Assembly: GCA_030674185.1 (NCBI GenBank)
Contig: JAPXFY010000018.1
Span: 41,948,432-42,012,431, forward strand
Length of the DNA: 64,000 nucleotides
Source: Monoplex corrugatus
Taxonomy: Eukaryota > Mollusca > Gastropoda > Littorinimorpha > Ranellidae
Reading direction: 5' to 3'
Shown piece by piece: positions 38,501 to 48,920 of the stretch (position 1 is the first letter of the stretch; each line of letters begins with the position of its first letter). The notes beneath the pieces are model-generated. The model was given only the letters and a program-made list of their open reading frames with translations. It had not been told where the DNA came from and made no database searches. The position numbers were made by a program, and so were the translations under genes.

Positions 38501-39395
38501 TAGAGAAATTCTCCTAAGCCCAGAAAAGAACCAGGCGAATCCCTGGGCTTTGCACCAAAATGGTACTATGAGCCATGAAAATTGGTGTCACTATGGATAC
38601 TGTACCAACAGGCATACGGAGAAGCCCCCACGATGCAAGAGAAAGCAGCCCCCCCCCCCCACTGGTGGGCCAGACAGGACCAACAGTGACATGAGTGTTC
38701 TAAATTACTTAGTAAACTACTGCACAACCTAAAACGGGCACTCAAATCCTCGACCATATAGAATCACATCCTTTCCCAGGAGGGAGATGGGTGCAAAAGC
38801 TTGACTGAAACCCCAGAGGAACAAGGAAAAGAGACGCAAGAGTGAACAGATCAGGACAAAGAAGATGGGAAAGATACCAGAGGAAGTGGGTTCGGCATGG
38901 CCAAAAACTTGCTTATCTTCACATGACTGCCCATTTTGGGGGCATATGTCTCTCTCTGGAGAAGGAAACAACCAAAACATAACAAGCTGACAAACGACAG
39001 ATCAGAAAACCAAACAAAAATGAGAAAAATCACTCAGCTGAAATAGACGCTGGGACAGGACAAAACAGCTGGGGAAAAGAGGAAGTTATATGACATGTGC
39101 TATGCACCTACAGATTTCTGCACAATGCAGATAAGTACTGGTACAGGGCATGTAAGTTGGGTACTGCCAGCTGTAGCATTAGTGGGACATAGAAAAGTAT
39201 GTGTAATCAGAACATTGTTTATGGTATTTATTGTATTCCAATGGCATAGTATGTGTAATCACAAAACTGTTTATATTTATTGTATTTATTTTTCTTTCCT
39301 TTATTTTTTTTGTTCATTTTAAGTTCTGTCACAATAGATTTACCAAAGGAAAATGCCTTATAGACAGGCTCATACGCATGCACAAACATGCGTTC
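38501..39395. other. SLMAP intron, unknown sequence
   Basis: GC-richer to about 39,060 without stable frames; possibly part of an unidentified element continuing from 38,180. Confidence 0.4.
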
Positions 39396-39470
39396 ATCTA
39401 CGCGGCGACGCACGCGCACGCACGCATGCACGCACGCACGCACACACACACACACTCACACACACACAAA
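39396..39470. repeat. (CGCA)n-(CA)n microsatellite
   Basis: A cgcacgca block passing into CA. 39,814-40,506 and 40,585-41,003 hold nothing recognised. Confidence 0.93.
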
Positions 39471-39750
39471 ACACCTACACAGGTGAGAAAAATATCCAAA
39501 CAATTACAACTGTTTTTCTAAGTTTCTCAGTTTGTGCATGTGCATCAACACTCAAGGATATAAATTATACAAACATTTACACATATAGGGATAAGAACGT
39601 GGGCATCATCGTACCTAGAAAGAAACAGCAGGGACATACAAATATGAGGGGAAAATACACACCGAAAAAAAAAAAAATCACAAAATGACAACAAAATGAA
39701 AAAAAAAAAAACAACAAAAAGCAATAAATACAGATAACAGAGTGTGTTAC

Positions 39751-39813
39751 CTCGAGATCTGACAGCTTTGTGACTGCATCTAATTTTTCTTGAAGTACAC
39801 GTCGTAAAGATTC
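39751..39813 (-). CDS. SLMAP: SLMAP exon, coiled coil, 63 nt
   Basis: 63 nt, phase 0 to 0, encoding ESLRRVLQEKLDAVTKLSDL (human ESLRRVLQEKIEVVRKLSEV). It has the same length as the later phase-1 cassette exons but a different phase. Confidence 0.96.
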
Positions 39814-40506
39814 CTGCAATATACCAAAAGAAACATAATGTGCCAGAAAATGTGAAATCAAATAACCCACTATGATAAATGAAAACATAAAAACTTAAGT
39901 GTTTTCAATACAAAGACATTCAGCAGAAAAATCACATCAAGCTTTATTCTGTAAATGTAAGATACAGTTAACAGAACCATAAACACATCTGATCTCTTAT
40001 TATCTTTTCATAACAGTTTGAAATGTTTGCTGTATCCCAAAGCTTTCCTGAAGATTACTACATTTAGTATTGTGTTTTTCATTTTCTAGAAAAAATATTA
40101 AGATTACCCGCAATAACCATCACCTATTGACCTTCAATTACAAACCCTGCCAATCTGCACTTTCTGCCATAACAAAACAGCAAAGTGATAAAATCCTTTG
40201 GGGAAGGGGGATCAATTGTTTTGGTTTTTTTATTCTCCCATAACAAAACAACAAAGGCATAAAATCCTTTGGATTTTATTATATAAATTTGCACACAAAA
40301 AAAAGCACAACACCAAACTTTTAACTGTTCATGGGAAATGTGTCTTTAAATCTAATAATGAAGAAAACATGGGCTTAGAAATATACATACATAATAAAGT
40401 ATACACATGCAACAGGTGCTGAGAGCAACTGTCGGTTATATCAGAGCCAATCAGCAAAGTTCATAACTGAATTATTTTCCTAAACTGCAATGAAACGAAG
40501 GCTTAC

Positions 40507-40584
40507 CTTTGCTGTCGTTTCATAATTGATTTTGTCTTCTTGTAAGGCTACCAACTCTTGTCTCAAAGTATCCTCACTGTGGTT
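40507..40584 (-). CDS. SLMAP: SLMAP exon, coiled coil
   Basis: 78 nt, phase 0 to 0. It encodes SEDTLRQELVALQEDK and then INYETTAK; human has EDSLRKELIALQEDK and HNYETTAK. Donor GTAAGC. Confidence 0.96.
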
Positions 40585-41003
40585 CTGTTAGAAAGAAAAA
40601 GAACACACAAATACATATATATATACAGGCATGAACATCACATGCATGTATACACATATACATGTGCGCACACACACATTCACCTCTGAAAGCACACATA
40701 ATTAAAGAATTCAGCAGGCACGAGATTTACACATAATTAAAAGATACAAAATTGCAATGCTGATCTATTACTGACATTTTATCACACAAAAATTCTCAAT
40801 ACGCAATTACTGTGCTCTTACATTTTGCTTATATTTTATCAAGTAGAGATAGGAAAGTATGGTTACTATTTTTCATTTTTCCTAATCAGATTTAATAAGA
40901 AATTCTTTTCCACACTTGCTTAACTACCACAAATTATGATAAGTTTCTCTAATCAATCAGATTTGGTAAGAATTCTTTTTCATACTTTATCACAGTGAGG
41001 TAG

Positions 41004-41028
41004 CCCCCCCCCCCCCCCCCCCCCCCCC
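41004..41028 (+). repeat. C homopolymer, 25 nt
   Basis: Exactly 25 C. Confidence 0.95.
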
Positions 41029-41157
41029 ATCACCAAAACAAAAACCCTTCCCTCCCCCTACTGCAACCAACATTAAAAGAGACAAATATCTCAACTTTAT
41101 CAATGATGTGTACTAAAGCAAATATTCACCGAGTTGAAAGAAAAAAAAAGAGCTTAC

Positions 41158-41229
41158 CTTTGAGTAAATATGTAGTTGATTTTCTAACATCTCTAAACGA
41201 GACAGTAGTTTGTCCTCATCAATGAGTGC
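41158..41229 (-). CDS. SLMAP: SLMAP exon, coiled coil
   Basis: 72 nt, phase 0 to 0. ALIDEDKLLSRLEMLENQL matches human ALIDEDRLLSRLEVMGNQL. A long (GT)n tract on the transcript strand ends about 40 nt upstream of the acceptor. Confidence 0.97.
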
Positions 41230-41266
41230 CTGAAAATACATTTCCTCATCAGTATCCATTATGTGG

Positions 41267-41274
41267 AGTTCACA

Positions 41275-41339
<65 letters not shown>

Positions 41340-41363
41340 CACACACACACACACACACACACC
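41267..41363. repeat. (CA)n microsatellite upstream of an SLMAP exon
   Basis: UG repeat in the transcript ending about 40 nt before the acceptor at 41,230. Confidence 0.97.
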
Positions 41364-41904
41364 ACCCACCACAGAGTTCTACTGATTACTTACAAGTAAG
41401 TTGCCACATCCCCAATCCAAAACAAGGCAAACTTTCTGTTCCCATCTGTTCAAAAGCTTACCATAACTTCTTTAGGAAGGCTTATACATCTGTCAAGGCT
41501 TATATAGCTGTAATATTACAACTTGTTTTTCTATTTTGATTTTATATTACTCCAAGTGTGATTATCCACAGATGTTCCAGTGATCTGCTTCATTGACAAT
41601 GACAAGACTTGGCACATTTCTACAGGAAAGCATTTGTTTGTTATTCTTGGTTGATTGTTTTGAGGGGTTTTTTGTTTTTGTTTTTTTCTGGGGGGAAGGG
41701 GGGGGGGGGAGTTGGCTGCTGTTTATGGACTACAATTGCAGTGTGTTCTCAAATACTGAGTGGGCTTTGACAAATATGGCAGGTAGTCTTTTTTTTCCTG
41801 GCCATTACATCAGTCATGTTATGTTTTCAGGGGTGTGCATGGTCGGTGTTTTCACGTTTTCATATCTCACTAAACACTGACTTGGTATACAAATCTTTCA
41901 TACA

Positions 41905-42205
41905 CTTTTTTTTTTAAATGTTTTTACGTCTGCATACACATGATGGAGGTTCAGACGTTCACATGTCTGCACATGTGTTTATCTATAAGATTAGAAAAAT
42001 CTCTACATTTTATCCACCATGCGTAAGACTGGAAAACTCTCCACTCTTGACCAACCAGGCCATACAAAAGCAGATTAGCATATCTGCTCATATGACCTAA
42101 AACACTGGGAAAATCTTCTCTTTCCCAACAAGTCAGTACACAAGCAGCTTCAAACCCAGAACTTCCAACTAGAAGACCACTGTACTAACCTAAACAACTG
42201 GACTA
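41905..42205 (-). repeat. tRNA-derived SINE, copy A (minus)
   Basis: Read on minus, gtttaggttagtacagtgg and gggtttgaagc stand as degenerate box A and B, followed by tttccca, a variable middle and catcatgtgtatgcagacg. It matches copy B in order. Confidence 0.6.
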
Positions 42206-42439
42206 TTGCAGTCCTTACTGGAAGTCATGCAATGTGTCACGGGTAAAATGAAACCTCAATCTTTAAAGGCATAATCATTCAGTTTGGTTTAATTACTTTG
42301 TGAAAATATTGCACATCAGCAAAAAGTGTATTCTGTAACCTTTTAAAACAGTCATATTCTTCAACAATCCTCAAACTAAAGGACTATATTTTTGTTCTGT
42401 TTGTATGCTGCAATTCCCTCATGCACTAGAATATATGAA

Positions 42440-42750
42440 TGGGTATTTATTGCATGATTGTTTTTTTACACCACCATTAAGGCAGTCATATTCCATTTTC
42501 ACGGGTGAGCCTGCTTCGTGATTTGTGTTTCCATAAGCCAACTAAAACGGCTTACAAGATCTTTAATGTGCATATTTGATGTTTTCCATTGCATATGTAT
42601 AAGTAGAGGTTCAAGTCAAGCACTGTGGCAGGTCGGCGCATATGTTGACTGGTAGATTGGAAAAGTTTCCTCCCCTTACCCATCAGGCAGTACACAAGAA
42701 GGTTCAAACTCAGACCTTCAAATCTAAAGACTCTGTCCTAACCACCCAAT
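42440..42750 (-). repeat. tRNA-derived SINE, copy B (minus)
   Basis: On minus: gggtggttaggacagag (box A-like), gagtttgaacctt (box B-like), cttgtgtactgcctgatggg, then a body with ttaaagatcttgtaagccg and a tatgactgcctta block. This body resembles a SINE-like repeat I recall as common in gastropod genomes. Confidence 0.6.
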
Positions 42751-42897
42751 TCTCACCTCCTAAAAACTTAAAGAAAAGATGAGAATAGGGATGATAATTA
42801 CTTCTCATATTAAATCCCAATCCAATTGTCACCTCCTAAAAACTTAAAGAAAAGATGAGAATAGGGATGATAATTACTTCTCATATTAAATCCCCCA
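42746..42897. repeat. Tandem duplication, 76 bp x 2
   Basis: Two almost identical 76-bp units beginning ccaatt(c/g)tcacctcc. Confidence 0.95.
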
Positions 42898-42970
42898 CTC
42901 ACTGCACCCCTGCACAAAACACACTTCCCTCTTTCAGGATGTTTAAAAAAAAGTCTGTGCCATTGAGGGT

Positions 42971-43060
42971 GATCTCTTCTTTGCTGTATTCTCATTACAT
43001 GCAAACAAATATTCCGATCTCTTCATTGCTGTATTCTCATTACATGCAAACAAATATTCC
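42971..43060. repeat. Tandem duplication, 45 bp x 2
   Basis: gatctcttc(t/a)ttgctg to caaatattcc repeated twice with one mismatch. Confidence 0.95.
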
Positions 43061-43102
43061 AATAGACAGAGCAGATACATGTTAATTACATAAACGACTG
43101 AC

Positions 43103-43198
43103 CTGCCAACCTCCCTCAGCTGCCTCTTGTGTGTTATGAACCAATTGTTGAAGACTGCCCAGCTTCTGTTCCAGCATTTTCTCTCGATGCAGGGCTTC
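43103..43198 (-). CDS. SLMAP: SLMAP exon, coiled coil
   Basis: 96 nt, phase 0 to 0. EALHREKMLEQKLGSLQQL aligns with human EALHREQMLEQKLATLQRL. This is one of the best-conserved segments outside the FHA domain. Confidence 0.97.
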
Positions 43199-43909
43199 CT
43201 GAAAATAGTTGGTATGCCATGATGAGATAAAGTCAACAAAAATGTTCCCGAGGTATGTAACCTCCTCTGGTAGTCTCATAGTACATACTGAATATTTTGT
43301 AAACTGGTTAAAAATGACAATTCTGTCAGAGCAATTGCTCACACAAAACACAATGACTGGTTTGTAATCATTTCTTGTTGGTTGGCTTGTTGTGTGTCCA
43401 TGTGTATGTTATATTTGTTTTAGTTGTTTGCCATTGTTGTTTAGCTTTCATTTTTCTTTTCTTCTTTTTTGTATCCTTAAAAAACATGTGATTCCTCTAC
43501 AAGCCCTTTGTCTTTCCATATGCTTTTTCAAACACACACATTGATTTACTCCCCTGTTCTCCAGTGGCAGCATATGAAAGAATAAAAGTTAAAAAATCAA
43601 AGCTCATCATGATATGAACAGACGCTAAAAGTCCTTGAAATAGCAGTTCAAATACAGTACGATGCTATGTAAGTGTCACTAATATTTCATGTTAAATCAC
43701 TAATCACTAAGTATGTCCATAAATAGCTCAGAAATACTCAGGTATGCTAATTTTATCCATTTGCCTTTCTCAAAGGGGACTTTCAGTGATTAAAAAAACA
43801 TGGTCATGCTATTTAACAAGACTCCAGCCTCAAGATTCCTGATTCTTGTCTTTTCCAAAAAAATGCACACAATTTGGTCCCATCATGTCAATGCCACATT
43901 AAACCACAC

Positions 43910-44000
<91 letters not shown>
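43910..44000. repeat. (CA)n microsatellite
   Basis: A pure run of about 85 bp. 43,199-43,909 holds nothing recognised. Confidence 0.97.
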
Positions 44001-44407
44001 CACAAACTGCATGTGTAAACTGCATGTGTAAAGACAACACAAAATGTTCCACATCAATTTTATAAAACATTAAACAAACAAAAAATCCACACACACACCC
44101 AAACATACAAATGTGCACACATATGCACCGTAAGCAAGCACTCACACACAGCTGCTCACACACAAACTTATAGACGTCAAACCATCAACTGATCGACTAA
44201 GTTTAATTTAAAACAAGAAGGCATTCGATGACAAACACGATAAACAAGGAAAAACGACTGACCCAAGTGACTACAATGGCGCAATTCAACCCTAATGTGT
44301 CCTGAAAGCAAATGATTATACATACACAAACACATACAACAAACACAGGCACGGATAGATGGGACCGACAAACAAACATATGAACAGGCATACACATGCA
44401 CACACAA

Positions 44408-44408
<1 letters not shown>

Positions 44409-44480
<72 letters not shown>
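44409..44480. repeat. (CA)n microsatellite near an SLMAP exon
   Basis: About 80 nt downstream of the donor of exon 44,564-44,642 in the transcript. Confidence 0.97.
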
Positions 44481-44563
44481 ACACACATACACAGAGCGTC
44501 TGACAATACCTGTAAACCACTCCAATGTGGCTGACATGTTAATAGAGTATACAAGGGACTCAC

Positions 44564-44642
44564 CTGTAGATAATGTGCCAGCTGATAGAGATCTTGTGAC
44601 TGGATAGTGGTCCCAGGCTGGTTAGGGTCATTCAAGAAAGGC
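44564..44642 (-). CDS. SLMAP: SLMAP exon, linker into coiled coil
   Basis: 79 nt, phase 2 to phase 0. It contains QDLYQLAHYLQ, matching human QELFQLSQYLQ, after a variable Pro/Asn/Gln linker. In the vertebrate protein this stretch precedes the segment that contacts the STRIPAK core. Donor GTGAGT. A (UG)n tract in the transcript begins about 80 nt downstream. Confidence 0.94.
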
Positions 44643-44777
44643 CTGAAAATAACAAGGTTACTTGGTACAAAACATCCACTGTATAAGGGGCATCACTGTG
44701 TCCATGCATACCAGTATGTTTGTGCATGTGCCACAATGCATGAGGGATGAGGGGAGTGGCTATCTTGGGGTTTGGTG

Positions 44778-44787
44778 GTGGTGTGTG

Positions 44788-44856
<69 letters not shown>

Positions 44857-45067
44857 CGTGAATGCATGTTTGTGTGTGTATGCACGTGCATGTGTGTGCT
44901 TGCATACAGTTATATGCAGAATATCTGTTTTTGTCTCTTCTTGTTGTGTGCGCACACACGCACGCACACAGCACGTACACGCACACTACATCACACACAC
45001 ACACACGACGCACCACACCACGACGCACCACACGCACGCACGCACGCACGCACGCACGCCACGCACA

Positions 45068-45120
<53 letters not shown>
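44778..45120. repeat. (GT)n, then (CGCA)n and (CA)n of opposite polarity
   Basis: A GT tract at 44,785-44,850 and CGCA/CA tracts at 44,950-45,120 are near-inverted copies, able to form a long hairpin. Confidence 0.9.
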
Positions 45121-45122
<2 letters not shown>

Positions 45123-46632
45123 TTTGTTTGGTGGCATTTTAATTGTTAAAGAATTATTTTTCCTCTTCAAATATTACCATAATGTATCCAGGTGATCATC
45201 TTGAGACCCAGAAATGAGATTTCTGAAGTTTACACTGAGCAAAATGAATAGATGCACACTCATCACTGTGTGCTTTTTTTTTTCATCTTCACCACATTGC
45301 TCCGATGTAAACAACAGACATCACATTATAAACAAAAGCATGTTAATTACATTGAACAGGGCTAAGAAAATCCAAACTCTGAATATCAATGCAACAAGGG
45401 TTCATCCACTCAACACAAGGACTGTTATAGAAAGGACACTATTTAGTTTGTCCAACCCACCTTGATTCAAATGATCCACCAGATGACTCTCTGGCCCACA
45501 AACTGAGTAAACAGCCCATTGTGCTGTTGTAGTCCTACACCCAGCTTGTAACCAAAACCTTCTACCTATGCATATGGTATTTCTTCTCGCTATCCATGAA
45601 CTTAAATTTTTAAAACAAATATAATCCAACATAAACTTTTAAGTTCATTTTTGCTTGTTTGTTTCCCTGCACATTTCATCCATCTCCTGACAAGTACTTT
45701 ATCCATCTCAAGTTCACCATCTAGAGCCAGCATTGGACAAAAGTACACAATGTGGCTCTCGCATCTGATTTCCAGGAATGTGACCAAGACAAAACTCAAA
45801 TTTCCAATCTATCTCCATTCTGAATTTTGTAAGAAAACACAAGTAAATGACAGCGCAATCTGCAAAGGCAATGACACCAGCATTCTACCATGGTCTGTCC
45901 AAATAAAGTCTGTCCAAATAAAGTCTGTCCAAATAAAGTGTTCCACAAAGTGTGTTATGTTTTCTCACCATATGCCATCTGTCTTATCAGTTTTTCCCTG
46001 TAACCTATTAACAGCATAACATTTCAACTCTGTGCCATACTATTATGTAACTTTCCACTATCAAAGAAGTACAGTCTAGCAAAACAAACCCAGCTCACTG
46101 ACTGAATGCAAGCATTGAAAATAGCATAACTGTTATGAGCATCCCTCTAACCGAATTATACAGTATGAAGTGGTAGGCCGACCTAGCTTGTTGCTGATGG
46201 CAACAGCCAACTAGGAGCATATAATTGGAGACAGTAATTACTCTATTAGTGTGCTGTAAATGTCAAACCACAAAACCTTTTCTCACTGTGTTTGTTTATG
46301 TTTATCTTCTAAGCTGAATCAAGTATTATACAACATCACTTTTCTACTTAGGCATTTGCTCCTCACAGTTCCACTCCTTCAGTACTTATTAGCAGTATTT
46401 AGAACTGGTAATACAAAGTAATAATTCATAACAGTTTCCAGTGTTATAAATCAACATATTATCCACAGAAGTGAAAACACTGTCAACAAACTGTGAAGTA
46501 CAAAACATTAGTAGAAATTAACAGCAATATGAGTGGGATGCATGCTGGAAAAGAATGTAGTAATGTAATACATCTGCAAGTGCCAGGGCAGTGTAGCTGA
46601 AGTGAAAGCCAGAGTGTGGATAATTAACTTAC
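45121..46632. other. SLMAP intron; small tandem repeat only
   Basis: The 15-bp unit gtctgtccaaataaa is repeated three times at 45,893-45,937. Nothing else recognised. Confidence 0.7.
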
Positions 46633-46699
46633 GCTGGTTTGGCTTCCCTGCCGTCAGGGTGATATAGGGTGAGGGTAGCAATGATGCAGCCATGGGTGA
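46633..46699 (-). CDS. SLMAP: SLMAP exon, end of FHA region
   Basis: 67 nt, phase 1 in and phase 2 out, encoding THGCIIATLTLYHPDGREAK. Human has THGCIVSTIKLFLPDGMEAR. The acceptor is TTTTCAG and the donor GTAAGT. Confidence 0.95.
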
Positions 46700-47322
46700 C
46701 TGAAAAGCAAAGTACAGATAAACAATGAACTTACTAACATCAGAAAGTATCTCTAACAAAGAATCCTGCTATTGTAGACAAAATTATAAATGCATCCACA
46801 CCCCAAATTCTCACCCTCATCCAACCAATTTCTCTCACACTCGTACGTAACAGTAATAATATACAAAAAACATGTACAGCGTTAGCAGACATAATTCAAC
46901 ACCACACACAAAAAGCACAAGCAAATATTCAAGTACAGCAAAGAACAACAAAAAAGGAATAAATTAGCAAAATTTTAACAATTAGTACACTTAAATTCTG
47001 CACTCACTACTGCCTTTAAGAGTGTATCCATACTGTTTTGTCATCAATGTGATTAGTCAACAATCAGTTTTACACTGTTGTTTTCACAAAGTGACAAACC
47101 AACACAAAACATGATATTTCATATTGGTATGATTACTGTGTTTGTTTGTTGGCTGGCTGGTTGGCTGGTTGGCTGGTTGGCTGGATAGTTGGATGCTTAC
47201 TTCTTATTTGCTTGCTTGTCTGGACGATTAACTGGTTTTATCTGTCTGTGGAATGTTATTTTCGCTGCTACTGTCAGTATTGTTTTTGTATCATTCATAA
47301 AAGTAATGACACAATTTCTTAC

Positions 47323-47479
47323 TTTTTTCTCCCCGCCGGTTGTTCTCCATGACCTCCACACCAAACTGGATGAGGTCACCAGAGAAGACTTCACGCATCG
47401 GGCTTTCCTCACCACTTTTACACAGTCTTTGATTGTTGATGAAGGTCCCATTGCTGCTTTTTGTGTCTTGAATGTAGAA
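47323..47479 (-). CDS. SLMAP: SLMAP exon, FHA domain second half
   Basis: Encodes [19 protein letters not shown] onward, containing the FHA signature SSNGT and the segment [11 protein letters not shown] that closes the beta sandwich. Human has [19 protein letters not shown] at the same place. The length is 157 nt, entering in phase 0 and leaving in phase 1 through a strong GTAAGA donor. Binding of phosphorylated Hippo kinase linkers is the known role of this domain in the family. Confidence 0.97.
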
Positions 47480-47631
47480 CTGGATAAACAAAAGTGGATA
47501 AACCGTGAACTGTATGAAATATTAACATACAGAAACCCACTCTAACATATCATCTACTTGCTGTTAAAGTTTAACTCTGAAAGTTTACACATATACAGAC
47601 TGAAAGTTTACACATGTACAGACTCTTTCTC

Positions 47632-48350
47632 TTAACCCCTTCCCTGCCACAGTATTTGTGGCCTTTTGCATTGCTGTCGGCTGGGACAAAATCTTGCTTT
47701 TTTCGGTATGTTCACTAGTTTGTTCATTGCTCATTCATTTTGTAAGATATCTTTTCAATTTTTGGCACGTTTTTTCCGTATACCCTTGGCTATGGTTTGA
47801 TGTCATAGTTATTTGATTTGGTCAAAAAAACAGTATGATTAGAGCTGATATAATGAGACTTTTCCTAAAAAATAAAATGCTTTCAGAACATACGTATACA
47901 CACACAGTAGCACATGAAACCACACAAAACAGAGCACTATTTGGTTTTTGTATATAATAAACATCAACTTGATCAAGTGAAAAAGTTTTCTTACTGTTTT
48001 ACTCTCTGTGAATGCTTTTCTATGCAACAGCCAATAAGTTCTTGGATGTAGCACAGTGGAGGAAGATACAGAATAGGCACTTGTTCCGCCATCTTGAATC
48101 ACATTATCAGATTCCATACTTTCTATTATTATTATTTAGACTAATATTCAATTCTCTAAACAGTCAAAGGGGAAAAACTGCACTCTGACATCTCCACAAG
48201 AGCTGGCCAAGTTTCTAGTGTTATCTCCCATCCCCCACCTCCCCTTTGAAATTTCAATGATGAAAATTCCCCATGGCAGACACAGTTACAGGCATACAAC
48301 ATGTCAAAACGGCCCCCTAGAACACATGGCGTAAGCAGGGAAGAAGTTAA
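47632..48350 (-). mobile_element. piggyBac-like element, 719 bp, in the FHA intron
   Basis: TTAACCCCTTCCCTGCC on the left and the inverse of TTAACTTCTTCCCTGCT on the right. The left end holds the near-palindrome CCACAGTATTTGTGGCC. A minus-strand frame from 48,117 (MESDNVIQDGGTSAYSVSSS) may be a transposase start; a YY1-type CAAGATGGCGG lies at 48,086-48,096. Confidence 0.78.
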
Positions 48351-48477
48351 CATGTCAGCGTTATATATAATGGCAGACAATGCATCCTGTTCTTGAAAAT
48401 TTTTCACTATTAATGTATTATCCAATACATTCTCGATCAGTTGGGCGTCTCACGCTTGTGTCATAATGTGCAAACAT

Positions 48478-48533
48478 ATGCATGCATGCGCACGCACGCA
48501 CGCACGCACGCACGCACCACGCACGCACCACCA

Positions 48534-48583
<50 letters not shown>
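48478..48583. repeat. (CGCA)n-(CA)n microsatellite
   Basis: CGCA block then a CA block. Confidence 0.95.
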
Positions 48584-48585
<2 letters not shown>

Positions 48586-48701
48586 CGACATACACACAGA
48601 AAGAAGAATGACACTGTAAAATACACTAATAAAAGGACAAAAATATGTTACAAACTACTGTCATTATAGTATACTTTATACTAAACAAAAATATCACCAA
48701 C

Positions 48702-48920
48702 CTTCTCCGATTCATACCACAACATGGCATGGTGACGTGACAGCACTTTGCAGTCGAATATTCCATTACTTGCTGTTGGTCGAGCTCTTGCTACTGAGCG
48801 GCCAATTTTGACAGGTTCATGCAGGGAGATGTGTCGCTCTTGAAACGGGTGCGAGTTGGGTCGGCATGATAGGATTGCCAACGCGCACATGTTGGGACGC
48901 AGACTTTCCTCCTCTTCCAC
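48702..48920 (-). CDS. SLMAP: SLMAP exon with start codon, FHA domain first half
   Basis: The acceptor at 48,921 is followed by a short 5' leader and ATG at 48,888-48,890. That ATG is chosen because [18 protein letters not shown] aligns with the start of human SLMAP ([18 protein letters not shown]). The exon carries the phosphothreonine-binding FHA residues in KIGRSVAR and the loop VLSRHHAM. It ends AAG|GTTGGT in phase 0 in the middle of the FHA domain. The leader frame is open back to the acceptor, so at least one non-coding 5' exon must lie upstream, probably near 53,250. Confidence 0.96.

Noticed and set aside
41391..41440. 42-nt in-frame candidate SLMAP exon before GTAAGT
   Set aside because: The encoded peptide (KVCLVLDWGCGNLL) is not coil-like, and human SLMAP has nothing between the neighbouring, well-aligned exons.
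45402..45632. Minus-strand frame with GCRTTTAQWAVYSVC
   Set aside because: No splice context or family match; probably an old interspersed repeat.
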